Below the pieces are notes generated by a model. That model searched no databases. It had not been told where the DNA came from and saw only the letters and a program-made list of their open reading frames with translations. DNA of 64,000 bases from Maribacter huludaoensis (GTDB lineage: Bacteria; Bacteroidota; Bacteroidia; Flavobacteriales; Flavobacteriaceae): the NCBI RefSeq assembly GCF_029350945.1, contig NZ_JARKMS010000001.1:126375-190374 (forward strand), given 5' to 3'. Below are positions 16,007 through 25,469 of this stretch, in pieces. The stretch's first letter is position 1. Every line of letters begins with the position of its first letter. The position numbers and the translations under genes are program-made.

Positions 16007-16888
16007 ATGGACAGTTCAAAAAAAGTAATTAATGTACAAATTCTCAATGCTTTTGCAGAAAATGGCAAAGGCGGTAATCCAGCTGGTGTAGTTTTAAATG
16101 CAGATGACTTATCTTATAGAAATAAACTTGAGATTTCTAAAAAAGTAGGTTTATCGGAAACTGCTTTTGTTTCAAAATCTATGACGGATGATTTTAAGTT
16201 GGATTTCTTCACTCCAACTAAACAAATAGCGCATTGCGGGCATGCTACTGTAGCAGCATTTTCTTATTTAAAACAAATTGGCGCCTTAAAAAATGATAGT
16301 TCTTCAAAAGAAACTATTGATGGAAGTAGAAAAATAGAACTAATTGGTGATTTGGCATTCATGGAACAATTGGCTCCAAAATATACAGATGTACGTAACA
16401 AAGAAAGTGTGGTTTTAAAATCATTAGGATTAAACAAAAGCGATTTGATACCAAATGCACCAATTCAATTAGTAAATACAGGGAATTCATTTATACTTGT
16501 TCCGGTTAAAAACAACGAAATTTTAAAGAATATAATTCCTGATTTTGATTTAATCAGTGAAGTAAGCGATGCGTTCGATTTAATAGGCTACTATGTATTC
16601 TCTACCGATACAGAATCTGACGCTACTTCGAGAATGTTTGGTCCTCGCTATGGAATATTAGAGGAATCAGGAACAGGAATGGCAGCTGGCCCTCTTGCCT
16701 GTTATTTATTTGACATTTTAAATATCAAGAAAAACTCTTTTCATATTCAACAAGGAAAATATATGAAAGACCCCTCACCTAGTTTAATTATTGTGAACTT
16801 AAGAATCGTAGATCAAAAAATTAAACATTTGATGGCTGGCGGAAAAGGAATACTTAACAGACAATTGGAGGTTGTAATTCACGACTAA
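16007..16888 (+). CDS. divergent PhzF-family protein
   Basis: 293 residues. GNPAG is at 24-28, the SETAF glutamate is at 51, and CGHA is at 77-80, as in PhzF isomerases. The second-half loop that reads EDPVTGSA in the paralogue at 65-853 is changed to EESGTGMAAG, so the active site may be altered. It is placed between sigZ and repeat B on one strand and is perhaps co-transcribed with sigZ. Substrate unknown. Confidence 0.85.
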   Translation: MDSSKKVINVQILNAFAENGKGGNPAGVVLNADDLSYRNKLEISKKVGLSETAFVSKSMTDDFKLDFFTPTKQIAHCGHATVAAFSYLKQIGALKNDSSSKETIDGSRKIELIGDLAFMEQLAPKYTDVRNKESVVLKSLGLNKSDLIPNAPIQLVNTGNSFILVPVKNNEILKNIIPDFDLISEVSDAFDLIGYYVFSTDTESDATSRMFGPRYGILEESGTGMAAGPLACYLFDILNIKKNSFHIQQGKYMKDPSPSLIIVNLRIVDQKIKHLMAGGKGILNRQLEVVIHD

Positions 16889-16902
16889 TAACCTGGTACC
16901 AA

Positions 16903-17094
16903 AAAACCTCAACGTAATGTGGGCTTTAGGTTAAAACCAAGGGTCTGCGTATATTTATAAAGTCGCAAAATCTAATGGATTTAGCTTTGGACAAGAAAAA
17001 ATAAAACTAAAGCTTTAGCTTGGTGCGCAGACCTGCCTGCCGGCAGGCAGGCGGAAACGAAAGGTTTTCTTACCTATGTACTACGATTAACTGA
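16903..17094 (+). repeat. ~190-bp dispersed direct repeat, copy B
   Basis: Second copy of the element at 15201-15390. Here the central inverted repeat is GGTCTGCG with CGCAGACC, followed by a GC-rich palindrome CCTGCCTGCCGGCAGGCAGG. It ends 10 nt before the next start codon, so both copies occupy the 5' leader position of a gene. Confidence 0.8.
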
Positions 17095-17103
17095 AAGGTT
17101 AAC

Positions 17104-17598
17104 ATGAATAAAAAACAAATACCCGAAGTATTTACAACCAAGAATAGGAAAAAAGAATTTGACAAAGTCTTTAGCGAAAAGATTGTTCCTTTTTTTCTAT
17201 CGGAAGGTTTTGAAAGACATACCAAAACATCAAAGCGATTATTTAAAATATTAGGTAATGGATTATCCGTTTTTATCTTTTTTGAATACAAAACTTTTGG
17301 ATATGGCTATTATGATATGACCATAACCTATTTTGACGATGAAATTGGAGATGTATACAATGACCAATATTTAGTAATTGCTAAAACCAAAATTCAGCCT
17401 ATTGAAGGAAACAATGCAGAAGAACTTAACTCGACCGTAGATTTATGGCTAAAGCACGTGAAATCTGAAATAATGCCATTTATAGAGAATCATACTACAC
17501 ATAAATCTATATTAGAATCGGATGAATTTTATATATCCAAAGCAAGAGAAAATGAAATAATTCAAGTTTTGAAAAAGAAATCTATAAAAGCTCATTAG
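17104..17598 (+). CDS. hypothetical cytoplasmic protein (possibly DUF4304-like)
   Basis: 164 residues with no signal peptide or membrane helix. The pattern FDKVFSEKIVPFFLSEGFER followed by a Lys/Arg-rich strand and an aromatic strand (FIFFEYKTFGYG) recalls DUF4304-type proteins, but the match is by eye. The gene directly follows repeat B, which could supply its promoter or leader. Likely accessory. Confidence 0.55.
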   Translation: MNKKQIPEVFTTKNRKKEFDKVFSEKIVPFFLSEGFERHTKTSKRLFKILGNGLSVFIFFEYKTFGYGYYDMTITYFDDEIGDVYNDQYLVIAKTKIQPIEGNNAEELNSTVDLWLKHVKSEIMPFIENHTTHKSILESDEFYISKARENEIIQVLKKKSIKAH

Positions 17599-17679
17599 TC
17601 AAAATCTAATACAATAAAAAACCAATATATAAATCCAAATAAATTATCCTTTAGCCCAACCATATAGCTTACCCATCAA

Positions 17680-18102
17680 ATGAAAAAACTTTTTCTCCTA
17701 ATAACCTTTTTACCCTTTCTAGCCCTTTCGCAAGAAAATAACGACTGCGAAGAACGTACAATGCCTTACTGGGCAAATAATATCAATAGCAGAATAAGAG
17801 GCGAAAACCCAACGCTGCGAAAGGCGTTCAAAAAAATTCAACTAACCGAAACCAACATACAACCAAGTAACGGTTTTATGACATTGAAACTTTACATTAC
17901 CAAAACAGGTGAATTTTGCGAAATGGAAACATTTCAAATTGACGAAGATTATCAACCTACGGTTTTCAATAATGGCACTTTAATTAAAGAATTGGAGACC
18001 GTTGCACTAAGTTTAACAGATTGGGAAAGAGATAAAGATTTTAAGACCTACAACCTCATTAAATTAAAAATTAAAAACGGAAAAATTGAAGAAATTTTTT
18101 AA
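17680..18102 (+). CDS. secreted protein of unknown function
   Basis: 140 residues with a clear signal peptide (MKKLFLLITFLPFLALS, cleavage before QENND). The mature part contains two cysteines (DCEER and GEFCEME) and a segment MTLKLYITKTGEFC that loosely recalls the TonB C-terminal fold, without convincing identity. It overlaps the next gene by 17 nt, so the two are probably co-translated. Confidence 0.65.
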   Translation: MKKLFLLITFLPFLALSQENNDCEERTMPYWANNINSRIRGENPTLRKAFKKIQLTETNIQPSNGFMTLKLYITKTGEFCEMETFQIDEDYQPTVFNNGTLIKELETVALSLTDWERDKDFKTYNLIKLKIKNGKIEEIF

Positions 18103-18865
18103 ATACCTACTCCTATTTTTAGTTTCCATTATTCTATTTCTGGTTATTGGATCTACCATTTGGTGGCATTTAAAATCAGATCTGGAGAAATCGGACTTTC
18201 TTGTAGCAATTCATCATTATGAAAAAGCAATTGAATATGCACCGGATAACAGCGATGCTTGGATGGAGCGTTCCGTTTCTTTTAATAAAGGCGGAGATTT
18301 CAGTAAAGGTTTTGAATATTTAGACAAGGCTGTTGAGCTAGACCCCGTTAAACATTTAGGGTATCGCGGATGGATCAGGTTGCGTAAAATGCGTGATTAC
18401 GATAAAGCATTACTTGACTTTGATAGACTTGACAATCTTACCCCAAACGTAACTGATGCTCCTTGGGGCGAGGATATTGACTTTTTACGTGGAGAATGTT
18501 ATTTCGGCAAAAAAGACTACCCAAAAGCTATTGAAATGTTTAACCGTAACATTAAAACGCAAAAAGAAGATTGGGTAGATATACATACGTTCGTCTACCT
18601 AGGACTTTGTGAATATGAACTTGGAAATTACGAAAAAGCAATAACCGAATTTGAACGCGCATTACAGCAATCGGAAAACGTAGCAGAGTCGCACTTCGGC
18701 ATTGCAAAAGCCTATCAAAAACTTGGGGATTTGGAGAAAGCCAAAGCCCATATTCTTAAAGCAGAAAGTAATATAGCCTTTAAAAGAGAGGATTACTACA
18801 ACGAATATTTGAATGAAATCTACCTATCAGAAATAGTGGATTTTAAACGTGCTTTAGAGAACTAA
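18086..18865 (+). CDS. membrane-anchored TPR protein
   Basis: 259 residues from a TTG start inside the end of the preceding gene. One N-terminal hydrophobic helix (residues 7-28) probably anchors it with the rest periplasmic. It is followed by about five tetratricopeptide repeats, for example AIHHYEKAIEYAPDNSDAW, GFEYLDKAVELDP and AITEFERALQQSENVAE. TPRs mediate protein contacts; the partner is likely the secreted protein encoded just upstream. This is the last gene of the accessory island. Confidence 0.75.
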   Translation: MKKFFKYLLLFLVSIILFLVIGSTIWWHLKSDLEKSDFLVAIHHYEKAIEYAPDNSDAWMERSVSFNKGGDFSKGFEYLDKAVELDPVKHLGYRGWIRLRKMRDYDKALLDFDRLDNLTPNVTDAPWGEDIDFLRGECYFGKKDYPKAIEMFNRNIKTQKEDWVDIHTFVYLGLCEYELGNYEKAITEFERALQQSENVAESHFGIAKAYQKLGDLEKAKAHILKAESNIAFKREDYYNEYLNEIYLSEIVDFKRALEN

Positions 18866-18931
18866 TAAGCCCCAGAAAAGGCATTAAGGAAGAAAAAGGG
18901 TTCTGAAACAGCTCGTTTAAGCTTCCAAAAA

Positions 18932-19075
18932 ACAGACCACTTGGTTTGTTCAATACCCAAAACACCCATTTAACTTCGTTCACTTGACATTTTATCGATG
19001 CAAAGGTGTAGACTACCGCTAGTTTCCAGAATTTTAAACTCATTTTATCAGCAAAAAACAGACTGGTTGGTTGGT
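18932..19075. repeat. right copy of the two-palindrome element (island edge)
   Basis: ACAGACCACTTGGTTTGT (18932-18949) and ACAGACTGGTTGGTTGGT (19058-19075) match the pair at 7850-7867 and 7975-7992 in order, orientation and spacing (126 versus 125 bp). The gap 18866-19194 contains nothing else recognisable; a 79-codon minus-strand ORF across it looks spurious. Confidence 0.6.
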
Positions 19076-19194
19076 TTACCATTTCATATATAATTAGATC
19101 GGTGAGATTGCCAAAGAATTAAAAAAACAGCTATTGTAAGTAAGACAACAATGAAATTACCATAATTTCTTACTTATTAGTATCTTACCTTTCT

Positions 19195-19917
19195 ATGCCC
19201 GATAAAATACATCTTGAAAATATCTTGTTTTTAGATATTGAGACCGTGCCGGAAAAAAGTGCTTTTGACCAGTTGGATGATACCACCAAAGAATTGTGGG
19301 CTCATAAATCTCAATACCAACGTAAAGACGAAATTACGGCAGAGGATTTTTATGAACGTGCAGGTATTTGGGCGGAGTTTGGTAAAATCATTTGTATTTC
19401 GGTAGGTTATTTTACTTTTCAAGGCAATACAAGAAATTTTAGAATTACCACATTTCACGGTGAAGAATATAAGCTACTACTGGATTTTAAGGAACTTTTG
19501 GACGAGCATTTTAATCATGCCAAACATGTGCTTTGCGCCCATAACGGTAAGGAATTCGATTTTCCGTACATAGCTCGCAGAATGATTATTCACGGTATAT
19601 CATTACCACAAAAACTAGACTTATTCGGCAAAAAACCATGGGAAGTTCCGCATATAGATACCATGGAGCTTTGGAAGTTTGGTGATTACAAGCACTATAC
19701 CTCTTTAAAATTAATGGCACATGTACTGGGCATACCATCACCCAAAGAAGATATTGACGGCAGTATGGTGCGCGTGGTGTATTACGAGCAAAATGATTTA
19801 ACCCGTATTGTCAACTACTGTGAGTTAGATGTCCTCACAACTGCACAAGTGTATATAAGGCTTAGAAATCAACCGCTATTGACCGATATAGAGGTAAAGA
19901 AGGTTGCTAATGAATAG
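19195..19917 (+). CDS. DEDDy 3'-5' exonuclease, PolB-exonuclease-like
   Basis: 240 residues, single RNase H-like exonuclease domain. Exo I is LFLDIETVP with the DE pair at 14 and 16. Exo II is HNGKEFDFPYIARR. Exo III is YCELDVLTTAQVY, with Tyr and Asp as in the DEDDy class. It matches the stand-alone predicted exonucleases related to the proofreading domain of family B polymerases. Probably cytosolic, acting on single-stranded DNA or RNA ends. First core gene to the right of the island. Confidence 0.88.
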   Translation: MPDKIHLENILFLDIETVPEKSAFDQLDDTTKELWAHKSQYQRKDEITAEDFYERAGIWAEFGKIICISVGYFTFQGNTRNFRITTFHGEEYKLLLDFKELLDEHFNHAKHVLCAHNGKEFDFPYIARRMIIHGISLPQKLDLFGKKPWEVPHIDTMELWKFGDYKHYTSLKLMAHVLGIPSPKEDIDGSMVRVVYYEQNDLTRIVNYCELDVLTTAQVYIRLRNQPLLTDIEVKKVANE

Positions 19918-20009
19918 TATGACGTTAAAATTAGCACTAGCCGATATAAAAACAGCACTAATGGTGTAATTTTGTTGGTACCATCATTTGTTTTAAACAA
20001 ACCATACGT

Positions 20010-20519
20010 ATGAAAAAAGTTATCCTATTATTCTCGGTAATTGTATTAGTAGCAAGCTGTGTGCAAGAAAAGGAAATAAGCTCTATAAATCCTGAAAACT
20101 GGACTAAGAGAAAGGCTACCATAAAAACTATGGATTCTTTAGAACACGGAAAATCATACTTATCCATCTATTCCCAAATTTATAGCAGTTCTGAACATAA
20201 AACACACAATTTAACGGCTATGGTCAGTTTACGAAATACCAGCGATGTGGACACTATATACTTGACCAAGGCAGAGTATTTTGATACGCATGGCGTATCC
20301 TTACGCAACTACTTTACTCACCCTATCTATTTGGCACCCCTTGAAACCGTTGAAATCATTATTGACGAGATGGATGTTGAAGGCGGCACAGGTTCTAATT
20401 TTATTTTTGAATGGCATGCGCCCAAAACAAGCCCAGAACCATTATTTGAAGGCATTATGAACTCCACCGTTGGGCAGCAAGGTCTTTCCTTCACCACCCA
20501 ATCCAGAAGAATTAAGTAA
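20010..20519 (+). CDS. DUF3124-family lipoprotein
   Basis: 169 residues. Signal peptide with lipobox VASC (Cys17), so a lipidated envelope protein. The body matches the DUF3124 pattern: YSQIYSSSEHKTHNLTAMVSLRNTS, then a second strand set with YLAPLETVEIIIDEMDVEGGTGSNFIFEW. The family function is unknown. It appears to be a single-gene unit between the exonuclease and the convergent subtilase. Confidence 0.8.
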   Translation: MKKVILLFSVIVLVASCVQEKEISSINPENWTKRKATIKTMDSLEHGKSYLSIYSQIYSSSEHKTHNLTAMVSLRNTSDVDTIYLTKAEYFDTHGVSLRNYFTHPIYLAPLETVEIIIDEMDVEGGTGSNFIFEWHAPKTSPEPLFEGIMNSTVGQQGLSFTTQSRRIK

Positions 20520-20621
20520 AACACCTCAGGGCAAGCCCATTAGGCATTCACAGGAAACAAATTTTTAAATTCCAGGTAAGCCTAGCGGTATAGTACTCTT
20601 TGGCGGTGCCATTAAAGCCTA

Positions 20622-22820
20622 TTAATATTTATAAAATTTTGTGCTTTTACTTAGTGTTTGATCTTGAATTTGCAATACATACAGACCAGATGGTAGTTCA
20701 GAAACATCTATAATAGAACTTGTAGCTTTATCTGTCTTTAAAGGTACGCCGCTTACGCTCATTATTCTATACACCGTATTTTCCGAAGTTTTAACGTTCA
20801 AATGAATTTCATTTACCGCAGGATTTGGATAAACGTTAAACGGTATCGCAGACCCCTGGTTCATAAGGTTTAATTTTTCTAACTCGGTATTTTCCCCTTT
20901 AAAAGTAAATGTGACCACTTCACTAAATTCAGATGCTATATTTTGAGAACAGAACGTTCTTGTTCTAAATGAATATGTAGCATCTGTCAGCAAATTGCTC
21001 CAGCTAAAGTTATTTTCAGAGATGTATTCCGTAGTCCAATTTTCTTCATGTACCTCTTTGTATTGAATTTCATAAAGAGCCTCTTCAGAAGCGTTCCAGG
21101 CTAAGGTAACATTACTAGTCTTTTTCTCGTTAAGACTAACTTCTGGCGCATTAAGGGAACAAGTGGTCATAGCAACCCCGGTAACGATCAAAGAAAAATC
21201 CTGTATATCATTTACAAGCGCTCCTTTATGTGTAACCGTAATGGTGTACGTACCATTGGCATTAGGTATTTCAACTCTTTCAAAAGGATCAACTTTATTA
21301 TCTCCTTTAATTGCATTGTTTTCTGCTTGTGCAGGGTTTAATTTCCAAGGTAAAAATGTTTGTCCGTTTTTTGTTACCCTAATATCAAGATCGTTTACCA
21401 ATGCGGCGGTAGTATTGTTCAAATCACCTGAATTGATAAAACTAGATTGTACATCTGTCCATGAAATAGAAGCTATCAAGGTTTCATTACCTTCTGCGGT
21501 AACATCAAATGAAAATGAACTACCGTTTTCTAACGATTCTTCTGAAACATGGCTAGAAAAATCTTTGTTGTTCAATACTTCGGCAGCAGTTTTAGAATTC
21601 ATGATACCCCATCCCATTTTATAATCCGGCCCTAAGGCGTCTATATCATCTGCCGTATGCAGGGCAAGACCTTTTAAAGTTGCCGCTTTCATATAGGTAT
21701 CATATAATTCTTTGTGGTACTGTTGCAACAATAACAAGGATCCTGTTACACCTGGCGTAGCCATAGAAGTACCGGAAGAAGTCTCATAACTTGTATTACT
21801 AGCAGCATCAGTAGATAGAACGGTACCACCGTTACCGGCAATATCCGGCTTTATTCTACCATCATCAACAGGACCAAAACTACTATAGGTACAAACATCT
21901 GCTCTTTTTAAATTTCCATTGGCATCAACTTTAGAATTTGCTCCCGCAACCGTAATATTATTTTTTGCAATGGTAAATCCTAATAGTACATCAAAACCAT
22001 CTGCAGATTGACCATATATAGGATCTAGATTATCCCTGTTCTTTTGAGCATTTCCGGCCGCGGTGACCATAAGATAATAAGGGGCATTGTACATAATCTT
22101 GTCCCAATCCTGTGCTACTTTGGTGTAGGCACCAAAATACCAGTCTGGTACACGACTGGCCTTAATACCATAAGAATGGTTAGAAAGAAGAAGACCTTCG
22201 GCAGCAGCTTCGGTAACTTCAATTTTATCCCTTGTCCAATCATGAGATACTACCTTAGCTTTATTGGCTACGCCCTTAGCATCTCTTTTAATACCTGTAG
22301 AAATAATACTACCCGTTACATGGGTTGCATGCGCATCAACATCTGTGCTTTTATCGCCTATTGTAACTCTAGATGTATATTCAACATGATTTGTTAAGGC
22401 AACACCGGCATCCCAAACACCTACTTCCATTCCATCACCATCTAAATTCAAGCCCAATAGACCATCTGTATTTAATGCACTTGCCCTAGAAACTACACCG
22501 GCCTGGTCAGCATAAGTTTCATAATACAAAGGACTACCATCTTCGCCAATAGCCTGTAGCTCTATTTTTTTGCCGTTAGCCAAAGTTTCTTTGACTTTCC
22601 AATTATTCAACTTTGCTACCTCTTTAAGATGTGTCCTTTCAACGTCATACTCGGAAACCAAATTAGACTTGAATTTCGCAAGTTCAATTTTCTTGTTGTT
22701 AGCCTTAATTTTAAGACGCTCTGTTGAGATTTGTCCGTTTGCGACATTTGCTGTCGTGATAACAAAGAATAGTATAAACAAGATACTATAGGTACGATCG
22801 GTGGTAATGTACGTATTCAT
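20622..22820 (-). CDS. S8 subtilisin-like serine protease with T9SS sorting domain
   Basis: 732 residues. A signal peptide (ending near VANGQ, residue 30) and a propeptide-like region precede the S8 catalytic domain. That domain has Asp137 (GVWDAG), His164 (DAHATHVTG) and Ser in SSGTSMATPG (about 349). A pro-protein-convertase-like beta domain and a fibronectin III-like segment (about 560-640) follow. The C-terminal 75 residues (FNVYPNPAVNEIHL ... LPSGLYVLQI) are a type A T9SS sorting signal. The protein is therefore expected to be secreted or surface-attached through the type IX system. Likely a nutritional extracellular protease. Confidence 0.92.
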   Translation of the reverse strand: MNTYITTDRTYSILFILFFVITTANVANGQISTERLKIKANNKKIELAKFKSNLVSEYDVERTHLKEVAKLNNWKVKETLANGKKIELQAIGEDGSPLYYETYADQAGVVSRASALNTDGLLGLNLDGDGMEVGVWDAGVALTNHVEYTSRVTIGDKSTDVDAHATHVTGSIISTGIKRDAKGVANKAKVVSHDWTRDKIEVTEAAAEGLLLSNHSYGIKASRVPDWYFGAYTKVAQDWDKIMYNAPYYLMVTAAGNAQKNRDNLDPIYGQSADGFDVLLGFTIAKNNITVAGANSKVDANGNLKRADVCTYSSFGPVDDGRIKPDIAGNGGTVLSTDAASNTSYETSSGTSMATPGVTGSLLLLQQYHKELYDTYMKAATLKGLALHTADDIDALGPDYKMGWGIMNSKTAAEVLNNKDFSSHVSEESLENGSSFSFDVTAEGNETLIASISWTDVQSSFINSGDLNNTTAALVNDLDIRVTKNGQTFLPWKLNPAQAENNAIKGDNKVDPFERVEIPNANGTYTITVTHKGALVNDIQDFSLIVTGVAMTTCSLNAPEVSLNEKKTSNVTLAWNASEEALYEIQYKEVHEENWTTEYISENNFSWSNLLTDATYSFRTRTFCSQNIASEFSEVVTFTFKGENTELEKLNLMNQGSAIPFNVYPNPAVNEIHLNVKTSENTVYRIMSVSGVPLKTDKATSSIIDVSELPSGLYVLQIQDQTLSKSTKFYKY

Positions 22821-22983
22821 CTGTAGGTGTTTTGTAAGATTTGGACTACAATAATACCAACCTTGTTTAAGGTTTCGATGAATGAACAGTTTTATTCGAC
22901 GAAATGCCTAAACATAATGTTGAACCTGTTGTGAAAACATCAATTTGCGATGTGTAAGATTATTCTCTCGATTAACGAAGCTT

Positions 22984-23961
22984 TTAAGAATTAAAAGTAA
23001 ACATGGCATACACCGGAAAATGATCACTATAACCACCCATATATCGATCAGAAACGAATGTTCTGTAAGGTGATCCTTTATATTTTCCTTTCTTCTCCTT
23101 TAATGATTTATGATCAAATATGGCAGCATTATCAAAACTATGTGTATTCTTTTGATAATTAAAAAAGGAATTCGACACCAAAATTTGATCGAACATGTTC
23201 CATTTATTACCATATACAGAAGACCCCGTAGTTTCAGGTATGTGTAAAGTCTCAAAAGGATTGAACAAAGCTGCCTCTGATTTTAAAATCTGCATACTTT
23301 TTGAAGAGGGATCATCGTTAAAATCGCCCATGACAATAATATTGGGTTCTAATTCTGTCTCCTTTATAATATCAACTTTCTGAACAATTTCATTTGCGGC
23401 AATAACCCTTTTGTATTCTGTCTCTACGCCGCCATCTCGTCTAGAGGGCCAGTGGTTTACAAATACATGCACCAATTCTTTATTTAATTCTCCTTTTACA
23501 TATAGTATATCTCTTGTAGTATCCCTTACCCCACCGGCATTATCTACCATTAACGTTAAAGGTTCTGAATGTAGCACGTTAAAAAAGCGTTTGCGATAAA
23601 TAAGCCCTGTATCTATACCGCGTTCATCGGGAGAATCATAATGTATATATCCATAATCTATATCCTTCAAAGCTTTAGTTTCTAACAATGCTTTGAATAC
23701 ACTCTTATTTTCAGCTTCGGCAACACCTAATAAAACAGGTGGGTAAGGATGATCCTCCTCTCCAATCTTAACAATGGTCTTAGATAATTTGTAAAGTTTT
23801 CGATGGTATCGTTCCATCGTCCATTTTTTTGCTCCATTTGGTGTATAATCTTTGTCCAAAATCTTGGTATTACGTTCTGGATCAAATAGATTTTCTAAAT
23901 TGTAGAACGCAACCGAATAGCGCTGTTTTTTAGTTTTTTTCTTAAAAAATGAAAATCGCAT
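22984..23961 (-). CDS. endonuclease/exonuclease/phosphatase family protein
   Basis: 325 residues of the EEP (DNase I-like) superfamily. Motifs seen: FYNLENLFDPE (metal-site Asn/Glu), GVAEAENK (catalytic Glu), VFVNHWPSRRDG, VMGDFNDDP and the C-terminal SDHFPVYAMF. The short basic N-terminus (FFKKKTKKQRY) has no clear signal peptide. Possible substrates are nucleic acids or phosphoesters. It is transcribed alone, divergent from hflX. Confidence 0.88.
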   Translation of the reverse strand: MRFSFFKKKTKKQRYSVAFYNLENLFDPERNTKILDKDYTPNGAKKWTMERYHRKLYKLSKTIVKIGEEDHPYPPVLLGVAEAENKSVFKALLETKALKDIDYGYIHYDSPDERGIDTGLIYRKRFFNVLHSEPLTLMVDNAGGVRDTTRDILYVKGELNKELVHVFVNHWPSRRDGGVETEYKRVIAANEIVQKVDIIKETELEPNIIVMGDFNDDPSSKSMQILKSEAALFNPFETLHIPETTGSSVYGNKWNMFDQILVSNSFFNYQKNTHSFDNAAIFDHKSLKEKKGKYKGSPYRTFVSDRYMGGYSDHFPVYAMFTFNS

Positions 23962-24126
23962 GTTTCTTTTTAATGGGTAACTTCATTAAGATCTAACCAT
24001 TTGAAATTCCATATAAAAAGATTGAAATTTTAAAGAATGTCTTAATGTATACTATCTCGATTATCGAGCCATTAAAAATACAAAATAGCTTATCGGTAAT
24101 TGCTTAATTTTGCACTTTACGGTATT

Positions 24127-25338
24127 ATGATAGAAAAGAAGAGTATTGATTATGAAAAAGCGGTTCTTATTGGTGTTATCAATAAAGAACAAAGTGAGGA
24201 AAAAGTAAACGAATATCTAGATGAGCTAGAGTTTCTTACTTATACGGCCGGTGGTGAAGTTACCAAACGCTTTATACAACGAATGGATGTACCCAACCCA
24301 AAAACTCTTATAGGAAGCGGTAAGATGGATGAAGTGGAACGTTATGTAGAAGAACACAAAATAGGTTCCGTTATTTTTGATGATGAACTTACCCCAGGTC
24401 AACAACGTAATATAGAAAAACAATTACGATGTAAAATAATTGACCGTACCAGTTTAATATTAGACATCTTTGCTCAACGTGCACAAACAAGTTACGCTAG
24501 AACCCAGGTAGAGCTAGCACAATATGAATATTTGCTGCCAAGACTTACCGGACTATGGACTCACCTTGAAAGACAAAAAGGTGGTATAGGTATGCGCGGA
24601 CCCGGGGAAACGGAAATTGAAACGGATAGACGTATTGTACGGGATCGTATTACACTACTTAAAAACAAGTTGAAAAAAATTGACCGACAAATGGAGACCC
24701 AAAGGGGCAACCGTGGTGCTTTGGTCCGTGTTGCCTTAGTTGGCTATACCAATGTTGGTAAATCTACTTTAATGAACGTCATTAGTAAAAGTGATGTATT
24801 TGCAGAGAACAAACTTTTTGCCACCTTGGATACTACGGTAAGAAAGGTAGTTATAGGGAACTTACCGTTCTTGTTAAGTGATACGGTAGGATTTATAAGA
24901 AAACTGCCTACACAACTAGTAGAAAGCTTTAAAAGTACTTTAGATGAAGTAAGGGAGGCAGATCTATTATTACATGTAGTGGATATCTCCCACCCGCAAT
25001 TTGAGGAGCATATAGAATCTGTAAACCAAATTTTGTCCGAAATTAAAAGTTCAGATAAGAAAAGCATCATGATCTTCAACAAGATCGATCAATATGAACA
25101 CGAAACTATTGATGATGATGATCTGGTCACCGAACGTACCGGAAAGCATTTTACCATTAATGACTGGAAACAAACATGGATGGAAAAAGTAGGCGACCGT
25201 GCCATTTTTATTTCTGCATTGAATAAAGAGAACCTAGATGAGTTTAGAAAACGTGTTTATGATGAAGTCAGAGATATTCACGTAACCCGCTTTCCTTATA
25301 ATAATTTTCTTTATCCAGAACATTTAGATCAGTATTAG
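24127..25338 (+). CDS. hflX: GTPase HflX
   Basis: 403 residues from ATG 24127. HflX is a ribosome-binding GTPase that splits stalled ribosomes under stress. The N-terminal HflX domain contains LIGSGKMDEV and the coiled linker GGIGMRGPGETEIETDRR. The G domain has G1 GYTNVGKST, G3 DTVGFIRKLP and G4 NKID. A longer ORF starts at TTG 24100, but that extension overlaps a TAnnTTTG promoter-like sequence (TAATTTTG, 24105-24112) and adds residues not expected for the family, so the ATG was chosen. Confidence 0.95.
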   Translation: MIEKKSIDYEKAVLIGVINKEQSEEKVNEYLDELEFLTYTAGGEVTKRFIQRMDVPNPKTLIGSGKMDEVERYVEEHKIGSVIFDDELTPGQQRNIEKQLRCKIIDRTSLILDIFAQRAQTSYARTQVELAQYEYLLPRLTGLWTHLERQKGGIGMRGPGETEIETDRRIVRDRITLLKNKLKKIDRQMETQRGNRGALVRVALVGYTNVGKSTLMNVISKSDVFAENKLFATLDTTVRKVVIGNLPFLLSDTVGFIRKLPTQLVESFKSTLDEVREADLLLHVVDISHPQFEEHIESVNQILSEIKSSDKKSIMIFNKIDQYEHETIDDDDLVTERTGKHFTINDWKQTWMEKVGDRAIFISALNKENLDEFRKRVYDEVRDIHVTRFPYNNFLYPEHLDQY

Positions 25339-25469
25339 AACCCAATTATAAGTGAAAAGATGTAGTTCATCGATGAAATTAAACCGATGATAAATCTCAC
25401 CACATTATGCGATCAGTTCACAACATAAATTGTTTGCAACAAGACCTTATGCATTAATTTTACAGTGTA

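Noticed and set aside
18843..19082. 79-codon minus-strand ORF spanning the right palindrome pair
   Set aside because: It covers both operator-like dyads, has no family resemblance, and the equivalent left element (7850-7992) is not open in any matching frame. Treated as spurious.
24100..24126. Upstream TTG start for hflX
   Set aside because: The nine extra codons overlap a TAATTTTG promoter-like element and are not expected in HflX.
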